The notes: generated from the sequence alone by a model not told the origin. DNA of 64,000 bases from an uncultured Alphaproteobacteria bacterium (GCA_934273635.1 CAKQSV010000006.1:1-64000), one strand, 5' to 3'. Counted from the first letter of the stretch, positions 17,315 to 25,591 are shown. Translations and numbers: made by a program.

Positions 17315-18149
17315 ATTCGGCCTCCTCTATCATCCCCGCCCGATACTGAATAGCCTTCACCGGACACGCTTTTACCAATTCCTCACCAAATTCACGAGCC
17401 GAAACCTCAGTCGGAATATAAGCCAAATTATTTTCCACCTTAATTTGAGGATTAATTTTAGCGCATTTACCACAGGCAATGCACGCGGCAGTGCAGTTTT
17501 TGCGAGCGACAGCGCCTTTTTGGCGATTGCGACACGCCACATAAACTTGCGCCTCATCTTTAATCGGGCGAATTTCAAACAAACCGCGCGGACAACGTTT
17601 CACACAAGCCCCGCAGGAAGTGCATTTTAAATAATCAATAACAGGAAGCCCCGTCTTTTCATCAAGTGACAACGCCCCGAATTTGCACACTTGCACACAG
17701 TCTCCAAAACGCAAACACCCGTCCGGACACCCGCTGCTCCCCGACATTACCATTGCCGCCACCCGACAACTTTTCTGACCGGTATAAGCAGTTTTATCCG
17801 GAGCGTTTTGACAAGTTCCGTTGCAACGCAACACCGCGCAGGTACGATCCTTGTTGACCACCGACACGCCCTTGATTTCGGCAATCATCCGCATAACCTT
17901 GTTTCCGCCGACCGGACACAACATTTTCGCAAACTCGTCAGCCTCAGCCTTTGCGCATTTATCGGCAAAATCACGACAGCCGGCATAACCGCAGGCGCCG
18001 CAGTTGGCATGAGGTAAAACCTCAAAAATTTCATCAGCTTGCGGATTTCCGTCAACGGCATAACGCTTTGAGGTCGCATACAAAATCACCGCTGACAGCG
18101 CCGCCAACGCGCACAAAACCAAAATATTTGACACAAGAGCCATAATCAT
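17304..18149 (-). CDS. rnfB: Rnf complex subunit RnfB, long ferredoxin form
   Basis: RnfB (281 aa) passes electrons between ferredoxin and the membrane part of Rnf. It has one N-terminal membrane helix, then an Fe-S domain, NCGACGYAGCRDF...CPVG. Next come ferredoxin-like motifs CLRFGDCVQVC and CTSCGACVKRCP. The final module is odd: CIACGKCAKINP has asparagine where the fourth cysteine is expected, and the matching second motif has lost all but its last cysteine (KACPVKAI). This would leave one cluster, ligated by CxxCxxC plus the distal CP cysteine. ATG 18149 or ATG 18143 can be the start. A promoter-like element precedes the gene, separate from the apbE-rseC unit. Confidence 0.93.
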   Translation of the reverse strand: MIMALVSNILVLCALAALSAVILYATSKRYAVDGNPQADEIFEVLPHANCGACGYAGCRDFADKCAKAEADEFAKMLCPVGGNKVMRMIAEIKGVSVVNKDRTCAVLRCNGTCQNAPDKTAYTGQKSCRVAAMVMSGSSGCPDGCLRFGDCVQVCKFGALSLDEKTGLPVIDYLKCTSCGACVKRCPRGLFEIRPIKDEAQVYVACRNRQKGAVARKNCTAACIACGKCAKINPQIKVENNLAYIPTEVSAREFGEELVKACPVKAIQYRAGMIEEAEYED

Positions 18150-18161
18150 TACTCAGTATTC

Positions 18162-18207
18162 CTAATCTAACCATGCTGAGATTAGCAACAAATAAAGGAT
18201 TAACCAA
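18162..18207 (-). promoter_or_regulatory. Possible rnfB promoter with a palindromic operator
   Basis: On the minus strand TTGGTT (18202-18207) is followed after 17 bases by TAATCT (18179-18184). The -10 is embedded in the palindrome CTAATCT-n10-AGATTAG (18162-18185). This would let rnfBCDGEA be controlled apart from apbE-rseC. Neither the promoter nor the operator is proven. Confidence 0.4.
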
Positions 18208-18245
18208 GCGTTTTTTTCTCTTTATGCCGATAATCCACAGAAAAT

Positions 18246-18641
18246 CTAGTCAACAATGATTTTAAGGCGGCGCTCCAACCAAAAATTAATCAGACGCAAA
18301 AACAACGCATAAGCCACCGCCGCGCCCAAACCGCAAAATGCCGCGATCGTATCCTCGACCCCCAATGCCAAAGCAATCACCAGTACCGTCACCACCAGTA
18401 CTGTGGGCAAAACAAACGCAAAAAACAAACTCATCCCCACAGCGGCGTTTTCAAGTGACAAAGCAACCGTTTGCCCCACACGATAATCCTGCGGATAATC
18501 CACCTTAACCCTAACCTGCTTGGCTGCCAATCCGGCAATACCGCAACCGTCCCGTTTGGCACAAGTAGCACATCCGGTCGCACACTTAACCGCCACGGTG
18601 AGCGTCTGTCCCGTGATGCCGGTCACCAAGCCTTCGCTCAT
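18246..18641 (-). CDS. rseC: RseC/MucC-like SoxR-reducing system protein
   Basis: The 131-aa protein has the RseC layout: an N-terminal cysteine cluster (CATGCATCAKRDGCG), a small beta domain (VRVKVDYPQDYRVGQTVAL), then two transmembrane helices (FFAFVLPTVLVVTVLVIALAL and AFCGLGAAVAYALFL). In E. coli RseC and the Rsx complex (homologous to Rnf) together keep the SoxR sensor reduced. Its start overlaps the apbE stop by four bases, so it is translated with apbE. The next gene, rnfB, begins 96 bases on. Context strongly supports a role with the Rnf complex. Confidence 0.88.
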   Translation of the reverse strand: MSEGLVTGITGQTLTVAVKCATGCATCAKRDGCGIAGLAAKQVRVKVDYPQDYRVGQTVALSLENAAVGMSLFFAFVLPTVLVVTVLVIALALGVEDTIAAFCGLGAAVAYALFLRLINFWLERRLKIIVD

Positions 18642-19705
18642 TTGCTTTGACTTTCAGTCGATTGTTCCTGAATGCTCTGCTGTTTAATCAACTTTTTCGC
18701 CTCATTAGACAACACAACCTGAAAACCGTCATCATTGCGCACAAACATCACCACCGCCAAGCGGTTGTTGTTGGCAAATTCCAAACCCTTAACCTCGCCC
18801 ATAGACATAATACCGGTCGCCAAAGCATCGGCGTTCATGCAACTGTCGGCAAACACGGTGACCGACGCCAAATCATGTTCAACCGGATAACCGGTTTTGG
18901 GGTCTATGGTGTGGGAATAACGCTTGCCATCAACATAAAAATAGTTGCGATAATCGCCTGACGTGGCCACCGACGAGTTTTTAAGTTTGATAATATATTC
19001 ATAAACCTCGTCTTTAGAATTATCCGGACGCGCCACGCCGATATTCCAACCTTTATCTTTTTTGCCGCGATTGCCGCGAGCGGTAATCTCGCCGCCTATT
19101 TCCACCAAAAAATCTTTATAGCCGTTTTTCTCCAACAATTTAGCGATACGATCAACGGCGTACCCTTTGGCAATAGCTGACAAATTCAGCGTCAGCGCCG
19201 GATTACTCTTGCGGGCTTTGCGAAAATCCTGACTAAATGAGATTTTATTAAAACCGACCACCTTTTTAGCCTCTTTCACCTCGTCATCACTCGGAATTTT
19301 ATAGGTTTTGGCACTGCCGAACCCCCACAAATCCACCAATTTGCCGACTGACGGATCAAAATACCCATTTGTTTGCGAATAAATTTTATAAGAGGCCTTA
19401 AGCAACTTTGACAAATCTTCCGGCACATCAATCCAACCTGTTTCCGTACTTTTATTAAACTGGCTCAGGTCGGACATCCCCTCAAACACCGACATCTCGC
19501 TGTTAATTTGTTGCAACTCGTTGCGTACCTCATTGTGCAACAACGTATCCTCCTTTTGCGAGCGGATTGAAATACGATAATTAGTGTTCATCGTCTCACC
19601 GGTCATCACCTGATATTGAGAACGTATCTGGCTGCAATAAAAAACCGCGCTGCACAGCGCCGCAAACAACAATACTAATTTTAAAACTTTTGATTTTATC
19701 ATCAT
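18638..19705 (-). CDS. apbE: FAD:protein FMN transferase (ApbE)
   Basis: ApbE (355 aa) attaches FMN from FAD to threonine in target proteins such as RnfG and RnfD, both encoded downstream. An N-terminal hydrophobic segment (VLKLVLLFAALCSAVFY) exports or anchors it; it is not a clear lipobox. Family motifs are MGETMNTNYRI-like at residues 34-46, GYFDPSVGKLVDLWGFG, LNLSAIAKGYAVDRIA, and the late metal/FAD site ATSGDYRNYFYVDGKRYSHTIDPKTG (here read in two parts) followed by VFADSCMNADALATG. It is the first gene of the unit, divergent from the CDP-alcohol phosphotransferase gene. Start at ATG 19705 or the next codon. Confidence 0.94.
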   Translation of the reverse strand: MMIKSKVLKLVLLFAALCSAVFYCSQIRSQYQVMTGETMNTNYRISIRSQKEDTLLHNEVRNELQQINSEMSVFEGMSDLSQFNKSTETGWIDVPEDLSKLLKASYKIYSQTNGYFDPSVGKLVDLWGFGSAKTYKIPSDDEVKEAKKVVGFNKISFSQDFRKARKSNPALTLNLSAIAKGYAVDRIAKLLEKNGYKDFLVEIGGEITARGNRGKKDKGWNIGVARPDNSKDEVYEYIIKLKNSSVATSGDYRNYFYVDGKRYSHTIDPKTGYPVEHDLASVTVFADSCMNADALATGIMSMGEVKGLEFANNNRLAVVMFVRNDDGFQVVLSNEAKKLIKQQSIQEQSTESQSK

Positions 19706-19791
19706 ACGCCTGTTAAATAATCGCTTATCGGTTTACTTTAAATCTCAGATGTAATACATTACCTCATTATATATATGAAAGGTCATGCCAC

Positions 19792-20493
19792 ATGTTTGAC
19801 AAGATAAAATCTAAATTTTCTTCAGAAAAAATCAATAGCTTTTTTGCATTATGCAATAAATCGTGCCAAAAAAGCACCATTGTTTTGCAAAACGCCACCA
19901 TAAAAGCCGCCAAACTGTTGGTCAAATGCGGCGTTTCCGCCAATATGATAACCCTCATTGGCTTTGCGGTCGGACTTTTGGCTATCAACTTTTTAGCAAT
20001 GGAAAGTTTCGGTTGGGCGCTGATTTGCATTTTAATCAACAGATTCTGCGATATTTTGGACGGCGCGGTCGCCAAAATTAATAAACCTACAGATTTCGGT
20101 GTGTTTTTTGACGCGGCACTCGACCACATCTTTTACGCCGGCGTTATTTTCGGCTTTGCACTGGCCAACCCCGAGCAAAACGCCATTGCCGCCGTGTTTT
20201 TAATGTTTGGCTTTGCCTCATCGGCGTGCGCGTTGCTCGCTTATGCCATTATTGCTTATCAAGGGCGCAAAGGCGCGCGTTTTGAATCTGGTGAATCTCC
20301 GTTTTATCTGGGGGGTGCGGCGCAAGGTTTCGAGACTTTTGTCACTCTGACGATTCTGTGTATTGTCCCCCAATTATTTATGCCTTTGGCGATTATTTTG
20401 GGTGTTTTTTGCCTGATTAAAGCCGTCAGCGTGATTATCACGGCTTATTACTCGTTTGTGGTCGCGCAAAAACAAGAAAGCAAACCGAGATAA
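19792..20493 (+). CDS. CDP-alcohol phosphatidyltransferase family protein
   Basis: The 233-aa membrane protein carries the family signature D87-xx-D90-G91-xx-A94-K95 ... G103-xxx-D107-xxx-D111. The four aspartates bind two metal ions and drive displacement of CMP from a CDP-alcohol by an acceptor alcohol. The usual arginine of the motif is lysine here. About six transmembrane helices follow. Such enzymes make phosphatidylglycerol phosphate, phosphatidylserine, phosphatidylcholine or inositol lipids; the acceptor cannot be assigned. AAAGG precedes ATG 19792. The stop TAA lies one base before the start of the DsbD-like gene, so the two form an operon. Confidence 0.85.
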   Translation: MFDKIKSKFSSEKINSFFALCNKSCQKSTIVLQNATIKAAKLLVKCGVSANMITLIGFAVGLLAINFLAMESFGWALICILINRFCDILDGAVAKINKPTDFGVFFDAALDHIFYAGVIFGFALANPEQNAIAAVFLMFGFASSACALLAYAIIAYQGRKGARFESGESPFYLGGAAQGFETFVTLTILCIVPQLFMPLAIILGVFCLIKAVSVIITAYYSFVVAQKQESKPR

Positions 20494-20494
20494 A

Positions 20495-22393
20495 ATGATG
20501 AAACGGCGTGCACTGTGGTTGGGGCTCTGTGCCCTGTTGCTAAGCGGCTCGGCTTGGAGCAAAAACGCTCCCTACACGCATACCGAGCTTGAGGTTTTGA
20601 GCAGTACCGACAGCATTACACACGATGAAAAACTGCGGCTTTTGGTTAAAATCACCCCCAAAGACAAGTGGCATATATATTGGAACAACCCCGGAGACGC
20701 CGGAATTGCCACCAAAGTGAACGTCCACACCGCTTACGGTCAAGCCAAACTGCTCAATCAGAGCGCGCCCAAGCACTTTTTGTTGCACAACACCATCACA
20801 CAATACGCTTACGACAACGCCGCTTATTGGTTGTTTGAAATCACCCCGTCTGCTGATAAGCCCTTAAAAAACGGAGACGAGATTGAGGTTGCGGCAGATG
20901 TTTCGTGGTTGGCCTGCGCCGAAGAGTGCGTCGCCGAAAACCTCACCGAAACCCTAAAATTTCCGGTAGCGGCGGCGATTCATCATCCCGACAACTGGGA
21001 AAAAGAGCTATTTAAAGCCCAAAAAAACTTTCCCGCCCGTCTTGAGAACGGAACATTTGCTCTCCGCAATAACTTATTGCACGTCAACTTACCATCTCAG
21101 GGAAAAACGCCGCATAATTTAAGATTAATCCCCGAAAAACGCGGACTGATTATTGACACCGAAAATCAAACTTTTAACGATGACGGCAAATTGCTGTCCG
21201 TGGCAATTCCGATATGGGACGACGCAGCGTTCAGCGACAATCTGGATGTCTTGTTGCTCGGAGAAAGAGAAAGTTGGAAAGTCTCATTGCAAAAAGATAA
21301 CAACGCCTTGCCTCCTTTACCCCATAAAATGCCTAATTTTTGGCTGATTCTGGCTACCGCATTCTTAGGCGGCGTTATTCTCAACCTAATGCCCTGTATT
21401 TTTCCGGTCCTATTCTTAAAAGCGCTAAATATCGTCAACCACGCCCACACCCGTCAAAAAAATTATGCCGGAGCCTTGTGCTACGGCGGCGGAGTTATGC
21501 TGTGCTTTGTGAGCGTGGCGGCTCTGCTGTGGCTGTTGCGAGCTGCCGGAGAAAACATCGGTTGGGGTTTTCAACTGCAATCCCCTTGGTTTGTCGCCAT
21601 AATGCTCGTGCTGTTTTTACTTTTGGCGCTGATGTTTTTGGGCGTGTTTGACCTAAACATCAGTTGGTTGAACCGCTTTGGCGCATTATCAGGCAAACAC
21701 ACTCTGCTAAACTCTTTCGTCACCGGATTTTTTGCGGTTTTAATCGCCAGTCCCTGTTCTGCGCCGTTTATGGGTGCGGCCATCGGATACAGCATCACCC
21801 AACCGGCGTATATCTACTTTCCGATATTTCTGGTGCTCGGACTGGGATACGCCCTTCCCTTCGCCTTAATCGAAATGTTTCCCAAACTGCTGAGCGGTTG
21901 GTTGCCTCGCCCCGGAAAATGGATGCTCACGCTCAAAAAAGTTTTTGCCGTTCCTATGCTCGCCACCTGCGTCTGGTTGGGGTGGATTTTATTCAATCAA
22001 CTCGGCATAACTTCACAAACCGCCGAACCTGAGGGCAAACTGCAGTGGCAAGAATTTTCCCAAACCAATCTGCAACAATCCTTACAAAACAAACGTCCGG
22101 TTTTGATAATGTTCACCGCCAAATGGTGTTTGACTTGTCTGGTCAACGAAAAAGTCGCGCTTGAAACCGCCGATTTTCGCAACTACGCCCAAAAGCATAA
22201 TATTGTCTTGCTCAAGGCCGATTGGACAAACAAAAATCCACAAATCACCCAAAGTCTGGCACAATATGGGCGCAACAGCGTCCCGCTCTATGTTTTTTAT
22301 AATGGGCAAAATCACAACTATAAAATCCTGCCGCAGCTTCTCACCCCCACCCGCGTGATTGAAGAAACGGGACTGGATAAGCACAACCGATAG
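20495..22393 (+). CDS. DsbD/ScsB-like thiol:disulfide interchange protein
   Basis: The 632-aa protein moves reducing power from cytoplasmic thioredoxin to the periplasm. After a signal peptide (MMKRRALWLGLCALLLSGSAWS) comes a DsbD N-terminal-type beta domain with the cysteine pair CAEEC. The central membrane domain has two inverted halves with the functional cysteines in NLMPCIFPV and ASPCSAPFMG. The C-terminal thioredoxin domain has the active site KWCLTC. Start codons ATG 20495 and ATG 20498 are both possible, directly behind the previous stop; an in-frame ATG at 20456 lies inside that gene and is rejected. The window holds a second, larger relative at 40590-43310. Confidence 0.9.
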   Translation: MMKRRALWLGLCALLLSGSAWSKNAPYTHTELEVLSSTDSITHDEKLRLLVKITPKDKWHIYWNNPGDAGIATKVNVHTAYGQAKLLNQSAPKHFLLHNTITQYAYDNAAYWLFEITPSADKPLKNGDEIEVAADVSWLACAEECVAENLTETLKFPVAAAIHHPDNWEKELFKAQKNFPARLENGTFALRNNLLHVNLPSQGKTPHNLRLIPEKRGLIIDTENQTFNDDGKLLSVAIPIWDDAAFSDNLDVLLLGERESWKVSLQKDNNALPPLPHKMPNFWLILATAFLGGVILNLMPCIFPVLFLKALNIVNHAHTRQKNYAGALCYGGGVMLCFVSVAALLWLLRAAGENIGWGFQLQSPWFVAIMLVLFLLLALMFLGVFDLNISWLNRFGALSGKHTLLNSFVTGFFAVLIASPCSAPFMGAAIGYSITQPAYIYFPIFLVLGLGYALPFALIEMFPKLLSGWLPRPGKWMLTLKKVFAVPMLATCVWLGWILFNQLGITSQTAEPEGKLQWQEFSQTNLQQSLQNKRPVLIMFTAKWCLTCLVNEKVALETADFRNYAQKHNIVLLKADWTNKNPQITQSLAQYGRNSVPLYVFYNGQNHNYKILPQLLTPTRVIEETGLDKHNR

Positions 22394-22417
22394 AAACTGT
22401 TTTCAATGGAGATGACT

Positions 22418-22630
22418 ATGATTTCAACTAAAAATATATTTAAAAGCACCTGTAAGGTAATGTTAAAAATCTTGCAATACCTTTTGTCTTTAATAATCAT
22501 TGGGATTGTTGCCGGAATCACGTTTTTCTTGGCAATTGATTACAAACACAAACCCCAAGATGAACAATTTATCAAAGAATGCATGGCAACCGGCGAAAGT
22601 TTGGAAACCTGCAAAGGTAGAGTGTATTAA
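22418..22630 (+). CDS. Small single-pass membrane protein, 70 aa
   Basis: The peptide has one transmembrane helix (LQYLLSLIIIGIVAGITFFLAI) and a short hydrophilic C-terminal tail with two cysteines (KECMATGESLETCKGRVY), which probably lies in the periplasm. Three ATGs are in line (22406, 22412, 22418); the last is chosen because GGAG at 22408-22411 is six bases upstream. It lies 24 bases after the DsbD-like gene and before a terminator, so it is probably the last gene of that operon. The paired cysteines could be a substrate or partner of the DsbD-like protein, but this is only a guess from position. Confidence 0.6.
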   Translation: MISTKNIFKSTCKVMLKILQYLLSLIIIGIVAGITFFLAIDYKHKPQDEQFIKECMATGESLETCKGRVY

Positions 22631-22650
22631 GAGATCAAAGGGGGATTTTT

Positions 22651-22689
22651 AATCAAGAAAGGCCTGCGCAAAGCGGGTCTTTCTTGATT
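22651..22689 (+). terminator. Terminator of the CDP-alcohol/DsbD operon
   Basis: AATCAAGAAAGGCC and GGGTCTTTCTTGATT form a long stem around TGCGCAAAGC, 20 bases after the last stop codon. Confidence 0.75.
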
Positions 22690-22960
22690 GTACAGGCTTG
22701 TAACGATGTAGGCGCGTGGGGGTTACTCTGCGCTTCGCTTGAGTGGCACAGGCGCTCATCAGCTGACGCTGACCGCGATACCCCCGTATCGCTTTTTTTT
22801 CCAAGTGCGCGTGGGGTTCGGGAGTTTGACTTGTAACACTCGCAAGCGGCGCTGTCGTTGGCTTGCTCATTAACAAGTCTGCACCGTTCGCCCATAAAAC
22901 CTCCACCGGAGCTTTTATGTCGGCTCACGCCCTCTCGGGTTCGAACCCTTGTCTCTATCG
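22690..22960. other. Gene-free stretch with partial copies of the tRNA-Lys 3' end
   Basis: Three fragments resemble the 3' part of the tRNA-Lys gene at 23006. At 22710-22726 GTAGGCGCGTGGGGGTT matches it exactly. At 22805-22819 GCGCGTGGGGTTCGG is a diverged copy. At 22936-22948 CGGGTTCGAACCC is a perfect T-arm. All are in the same orientation as the tRNA. A small palindrome GCGATACCCCCGTATCGC lies at 22772-22791. A long minus-strand open frame here is an artefact of these tRNA sequences. Confidence 0.55.
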
Positions 22961-23005
22961 TTGAAACGAATAAAGCCTCCATAAAGGAGGCTTTATTCGT
23001 TTCAA
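22961..23005 (-). terminator. 20-bp perfect inverted repeat next to tRNA-Lys
   Basis: TTGAAACGAATAAAGCCTCC and its exact complement surround ATAAA. It begins one base after the encoded CCA of tRNA-Lys, so it is probably the tRNA terminator, though no clear T run follows on the minus strand. Confidence 0.6.
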
Positions 23006-23081
23006 TGGTAGGCGCGTGGGGGTTCGAACCCCAGACCCACTGATTAAGAGTCAGTTGCTCTACCAACTGAGCTACGCACCC
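23006..23081 (-). tRNA. tRNA-Lys (anticodon CTT)
   Basis: A full cloverleaf on the minus strand: acceptor GGGTGCG/CGCGCCT, D arm AGCTCAGTTGGTAGAGC, anticodon arm ACTGA-CTCTTAA-TCAGT with CTT (reads AAG), T arm GGGGG TTCGAAC CCCCA and encoded CCA at 23006-23008. Its 3' end appears again in pieces downstream, suggesting it has been used as an integration site. Confidence 0.97.
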
Positions 23082-23276
23082 ATAACCGTTTAACATAGCG
23101 GAATATAAACCGACAATATTTTATTTGCAAGCATTTTTTTATAGTTATTTTATTTTTTCTGCATAGTTTTATTTTTACCCTTAATATTCATTGCTAAACT
23201 TCGGGTTAGTGCTTGTCTTTGCCCAAAATTTGCAATATGTTACCTTTGTTGTTAATTTTTTTGCGAGATTTTGGTT

Positions 23277-23618
23277 ATGAGTGAAGAAGAATTGCCGCCG
23301 GCAGAAAGCTTTTCCCCCATTTTGATTGAAGAATACATCAGGCTGATGACCGCCGCACATTATATCCGCTCGGAAGACAAAAGCGGCAGCATTCAGTTTA
23401 AGATTGCGCCGGATGATTTTAAGGCTGTGCAAGAGTGCCATATTCAAGCACCGCTTATCGGTTTAACCCTGCAATACGATGAGGGCAACAGCATTTTAAC
23501 CGTTACCGGCTCGGAAGAATTTGTGCAAATGTATGAAAACAAAATTCAAGAAGAAGTCGCCCTCAATTTTGAAATCGTCAACAAACAACGCTACGCCCAG
23601 TGGATTAACCCTTGTTGA
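23277..23618 (+). CDS. Hypothetical acidic protein, 113 aa
   Basis: No family recognised. The protein starts MSEEELPPAESFSPILIEEY and is soluble, with a mixed helix-strand pattern (IQFKIAPDDFKAVQ, LIGLTLQYDEGNSILTVTGS) that suggests a small alpha/beta domain. ATG 23277 is preferred; the in-frame TTG at 23271 is less likely. The Shine-Dalgarno is weak (GAGA). It stands alone between tRNA-Lys, transcribed the other way, and a 296-base gap that ends at the next gene. Codon use resembles the housekeeping genes, so it is probably real and native. Confidence 0.6.
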   Translation: MSEEELPPAESFSPILIEEYIRLMTAAHYIRSEDKSGSIQFKIAPDDFKAVQECHIQAPLIGLTLQYDEGNSILTVTGSEEFVQMYENKIQEEVALNFEIVNKQRYAQWINPC

Positions 23619-23837
23619 GATATTCTTGACTAATTACTCATAAGATAACAGCAATACCCACCCTGAGACTCAGAACGCCAGAAAATCGCGCAGCCTGCCG
23701 CAGGGATTCGTTTTTTCGAACCTAGCGAGGAGGGAAAAAGATAGTCAAAGTCTGTGATAGCGTAATTTTCAAGAACTTTATACAATTTCCGTCACATCGT
23801 CCATCTTTATTCCGCCATTTTTCCGTATTTATCACTC

Positions 23838-23866
23838 TTGACAAAAAGCGCGCGCAAGTCCATAAT
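23838..23866 (+). promoter_or_regulatory. Promoter for the 23915 gene
   Basis: TTGACA at 23838-23843, a 17-base spacer and CATAAT at 23861-23866, 48 bases before ATG 23915. The leader that follows is AU-rich and shows no Shine-Dalgarno. The rest of the gap 23619-23837 shows only a weak hairpin near 23695-23720 and no gene. Confidence 0.6.
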
Positions 23867-23914
23867 CCCCGACATCAAATTATTATTAAGTCACTCATTT
23901 AAATATTATTTTTT

Positions 23915-24337
23915 ATGAACAATAAATGTCATTTTTTTAACAACTTGCAGCGCAAAGTGCAACAAGTTTGTCCTCAAGGGATTGAAGTTTCTATCAAAAT
24001 CACCGACACGCCGAGAACACGCGGCCTTCTGATTATCCGCTTTTCAACCTGCGATGTTGATATTGACCACTGGGCGATAGAGACCGTCTCCCCTCTGTTT
24101 TGGAAAATTGAGCCTATACTCAAAGCCGAACAAGCGGGTTTCATCCGTCCTTTCTTTTGTCAGGGTAATGATTTTGTTTTATATCCATCTGCCCTGACTT
24201 CCGGTATTTTTGCTGATTTCCAAGGCATCATTGCCCAAAACTGCTACGGCAGCGAAAACTACCGCCACTATGTTGTCGAGAGCCATAATATTAACGAGGT
24301 GATAAACTTCTTGCTCTCCGGCAAAACCAAATTCTGA
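23915..24337 (+). CDS. Hypothetical protein, 140 aa
   Basis: The protein is not recognised. It is soluble, with no signal peptide, and begins MNNKCHFFNNLQRKVQQVC. A basic N-terminal helix is followed by strands (EVSIKITDTPRTRGLLIIRF) and a tryptophan-containing middle (IDHWAIETVSPLFWKIEPIL). The start lacks a Shine-Dalgarno; translation would depend on the AU-rich leader. A good promoter upstream and a bidirectional terminator downstream support it as a real single gene. It converges on the ribosomal protein operon. Confidence 0.6.
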   Translation: MNNKCHFFNNLQRKVQQVCPQGIEVSIKITDTPRTRGLLIIRFSTCDVDIDHWAIETVSPLFWKIEPILKAEQAGFIRPFFCQGNDFVLYPSALTSGIFADFQGIIAQNCYGSENYRHYVVESHNINEVINFLLSGKTKF

Positions 24338-24372
24338 CTTTTTCCAAGCCACCACATGAACGGCTTAAGCAC

Positions 24373-24407
24373 AAAAAAAGGAGAGTGAAAACACCCTCCT
24401 TTTTTTC
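24373..24407. terminator. Bidirectional terminator, rplI side
   Basis: AAAAAAAGGAGAGTG and CACCCTCCTTTTTTT form a stem around AAAA, between two convergent transcription units. Confidence 0.88.
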
Positions 24408-24419
24408 AACTTCTGATGA

Positions 24420-24905
24420 TTACTCCGCAGCGTTAGCCTTGGCCTGTTTCTTTGCCTCATCATCGGTTCTGGCAACATTAACCAGAATTTTCTGAGAAAC
24501 TTCAGGGTGCAGGTTCAGTCTAACTTCATAGATACCGAGGTCTTTAATTGGTTTTTCCAAATAAACACAACGGCGCTCTACGGCAAAGCCGGCCTCTTTA
24601 ACAGCGGCGGCAATGTCACGAATAGTAACAGAACCGTACAACTGACCGGTTTCAGCAGCCTGACGAATCAAAACAGCACTAAAGCCGTTCAAAGCTTCAG
24701 CCTTTTTAGTAGCTTCATCAAACAGAGCCTTATTGTGAGCCTCGAGCTCGGCTTTTTGTTTTTCAAAAACAGCTTTATTGGCGTCAGTAGCGCGCAAAGC
24801 TTTTTTCTGAGGCAACAGGTAGTTACGGGCATAACCGTTTTTAACGGCTACAACATCACCCATTTTACCCAGTTTTTCAACATGTTCTAAAAGGATAACT
24901 TCCAT
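24420..24905 (-). CDS. rplI: 50S ribosomal protein L9
   Basis: L9 (161 aa) binds 23S rRNA near the base of the L1 stalk and reaches toward neighbouring ribosomes. The N-terminal domain is textbook (MEVILLEHVEKLGKMGD, VKNGYARNYLLPQKKAL). A long connecting helix is followed by the C-terminal domain (GQLYGSVTIRDIAAAVKEAG). A GTG at 24914 is in frame but ATG 24905 has AAGGAG eight bases upstream and gives the standard N-terminus. It is the last gene of rpsF-rpsR-rplI. Confidence 0.97.
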   Translation of the reverse strand: MEVILLEHVEKLGKMGDVVAVKNGYARNYLLPQKKALRATDANKAVFEKQKAELEAHNKALFDEATKKAEALNGFSAVLIRQAAETGQLYGSVTIRDIAAAVKEAGFAVERRCVYLEKPIKDLGIYEVRLNLHPEVSQKILVNVARTDDEAKKQAKANAAE

Positions 24906-24921
24906 AATCTTCACTCCTTAA

Positions 24922-25149
24922 TTACATAGCAACATAAGGGAGCAAGCCGATGTAACGTGCGCGTTTAATAGCACGAGCCAACTCTCTTTGTTTTTTTGCA
25001 GAAACAGATGTGATACGACTTGGAATAATTTTTCCTTTTTCAGAGATGTAGCGAGACAACAGCTTAACATCTTTGTAGTCGATTTTCAAACCGTCTTCAC
25101 CAGAAAACGGGCATGATTTTTTTCTTCTAAAGAAAACTTGTTTAGCCAT
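24922..25149 (-). CDS. rpsR: 30S ribosomal protein S18
   Basis: S18 (75 aa) sits on the platform of the small subunit and pairs with S6, encoded just upstream. It contains the family pattern IDYKDVKLLSRYISEKGKI and RELARAIKRARYIGLLPYV. A short basic N-terminus with FFRRKKSCPF is typical of alphaproteobacterial S18. Eleven bases separate it from rpsF, and it is 16 bases upstream of rplI. Length is normal. Confidence 0.97.
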   Translation of the reverse strand: MAKQVFFRRKKSCPFSGEDGLKIDYKDVKLLSRYISEKGKIIPSRITSVSAKKQRELARAIKRARYIGLLPYVAM

Positions 25150-25160
25150 AGTTACAACTC

Positions 25161-25490
25161 CTATTCTTCGACTGCAGATTCTTTTTCAGCGTTTGCAGAA
25201 GAAAATTCCTCAACTTTAACAGTCATATAACGAATAACATCTTCATTAACGCGCATCAAACGTTCATATTCAGCAATAGCAGAAGCCGGAGCTGCAATAT
25301 TCAAAACAACATAGTGACCTTTGCGGTTTTTCTTAATACGATAAGCAAGGTTCTTCAAGCCCCAGTTATCAACTCTGACAACTTCGCCGCCTTCTTTTTT
25401 AATAACATTTGTCAAATCTTCGACAATGCTGCTTACTTGAGAGGCGCCGAGATCCTGACGTGCAATCAGCACGCTTTCATAATTAGCCAT
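25161..25490 (-). CDS. rpsF: 30S ribosomal protein S6
   Basis: S6 (109 aa) binds the central domain of 16S rRNA with S18. It starts MANYESVLIARQDLGASQV and contains RVDNWGLKNLAYRIKKNRKG and the family's NEDVIRYMTVKV. The short acidic tail is common in this protein. An upstream in-frame start at 25520 is rejected, as ATG 25490 follows AAGGAG at nine bases. It is the first gene of the operon and has a clear promoter at 25592-25619. Confidence 0.97.
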   Translation of the reverse strand: MANYESVLIARQDLGASQVSSIVEDLTNVIKKEGGEVVRVDNWGLKNLAYRIKKNRKGHYVVLNIAAPASAIAEYERLMRVNEDVIRYMTVKVEEFSSANAEKESAVEE

Positions 25491-25591
25491 ATAAAATATC
25501 TCCTTATGGATTCTCAACAACGAGCCTGCAAGCGCAAGCCCAAACTAATGTATAGCCGAAAGTCTCAGACCTCCGGCAAGGGACGAACGCT

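Noticed and set aside
22653..23096. Minus-strand open frame of 147 codons over tRNA-Lys
   Set aside because: It reads through the tRNA (CVAQLVEQLTLNQWVWGSNP is a familiar tRNA artefact) and its fragments.
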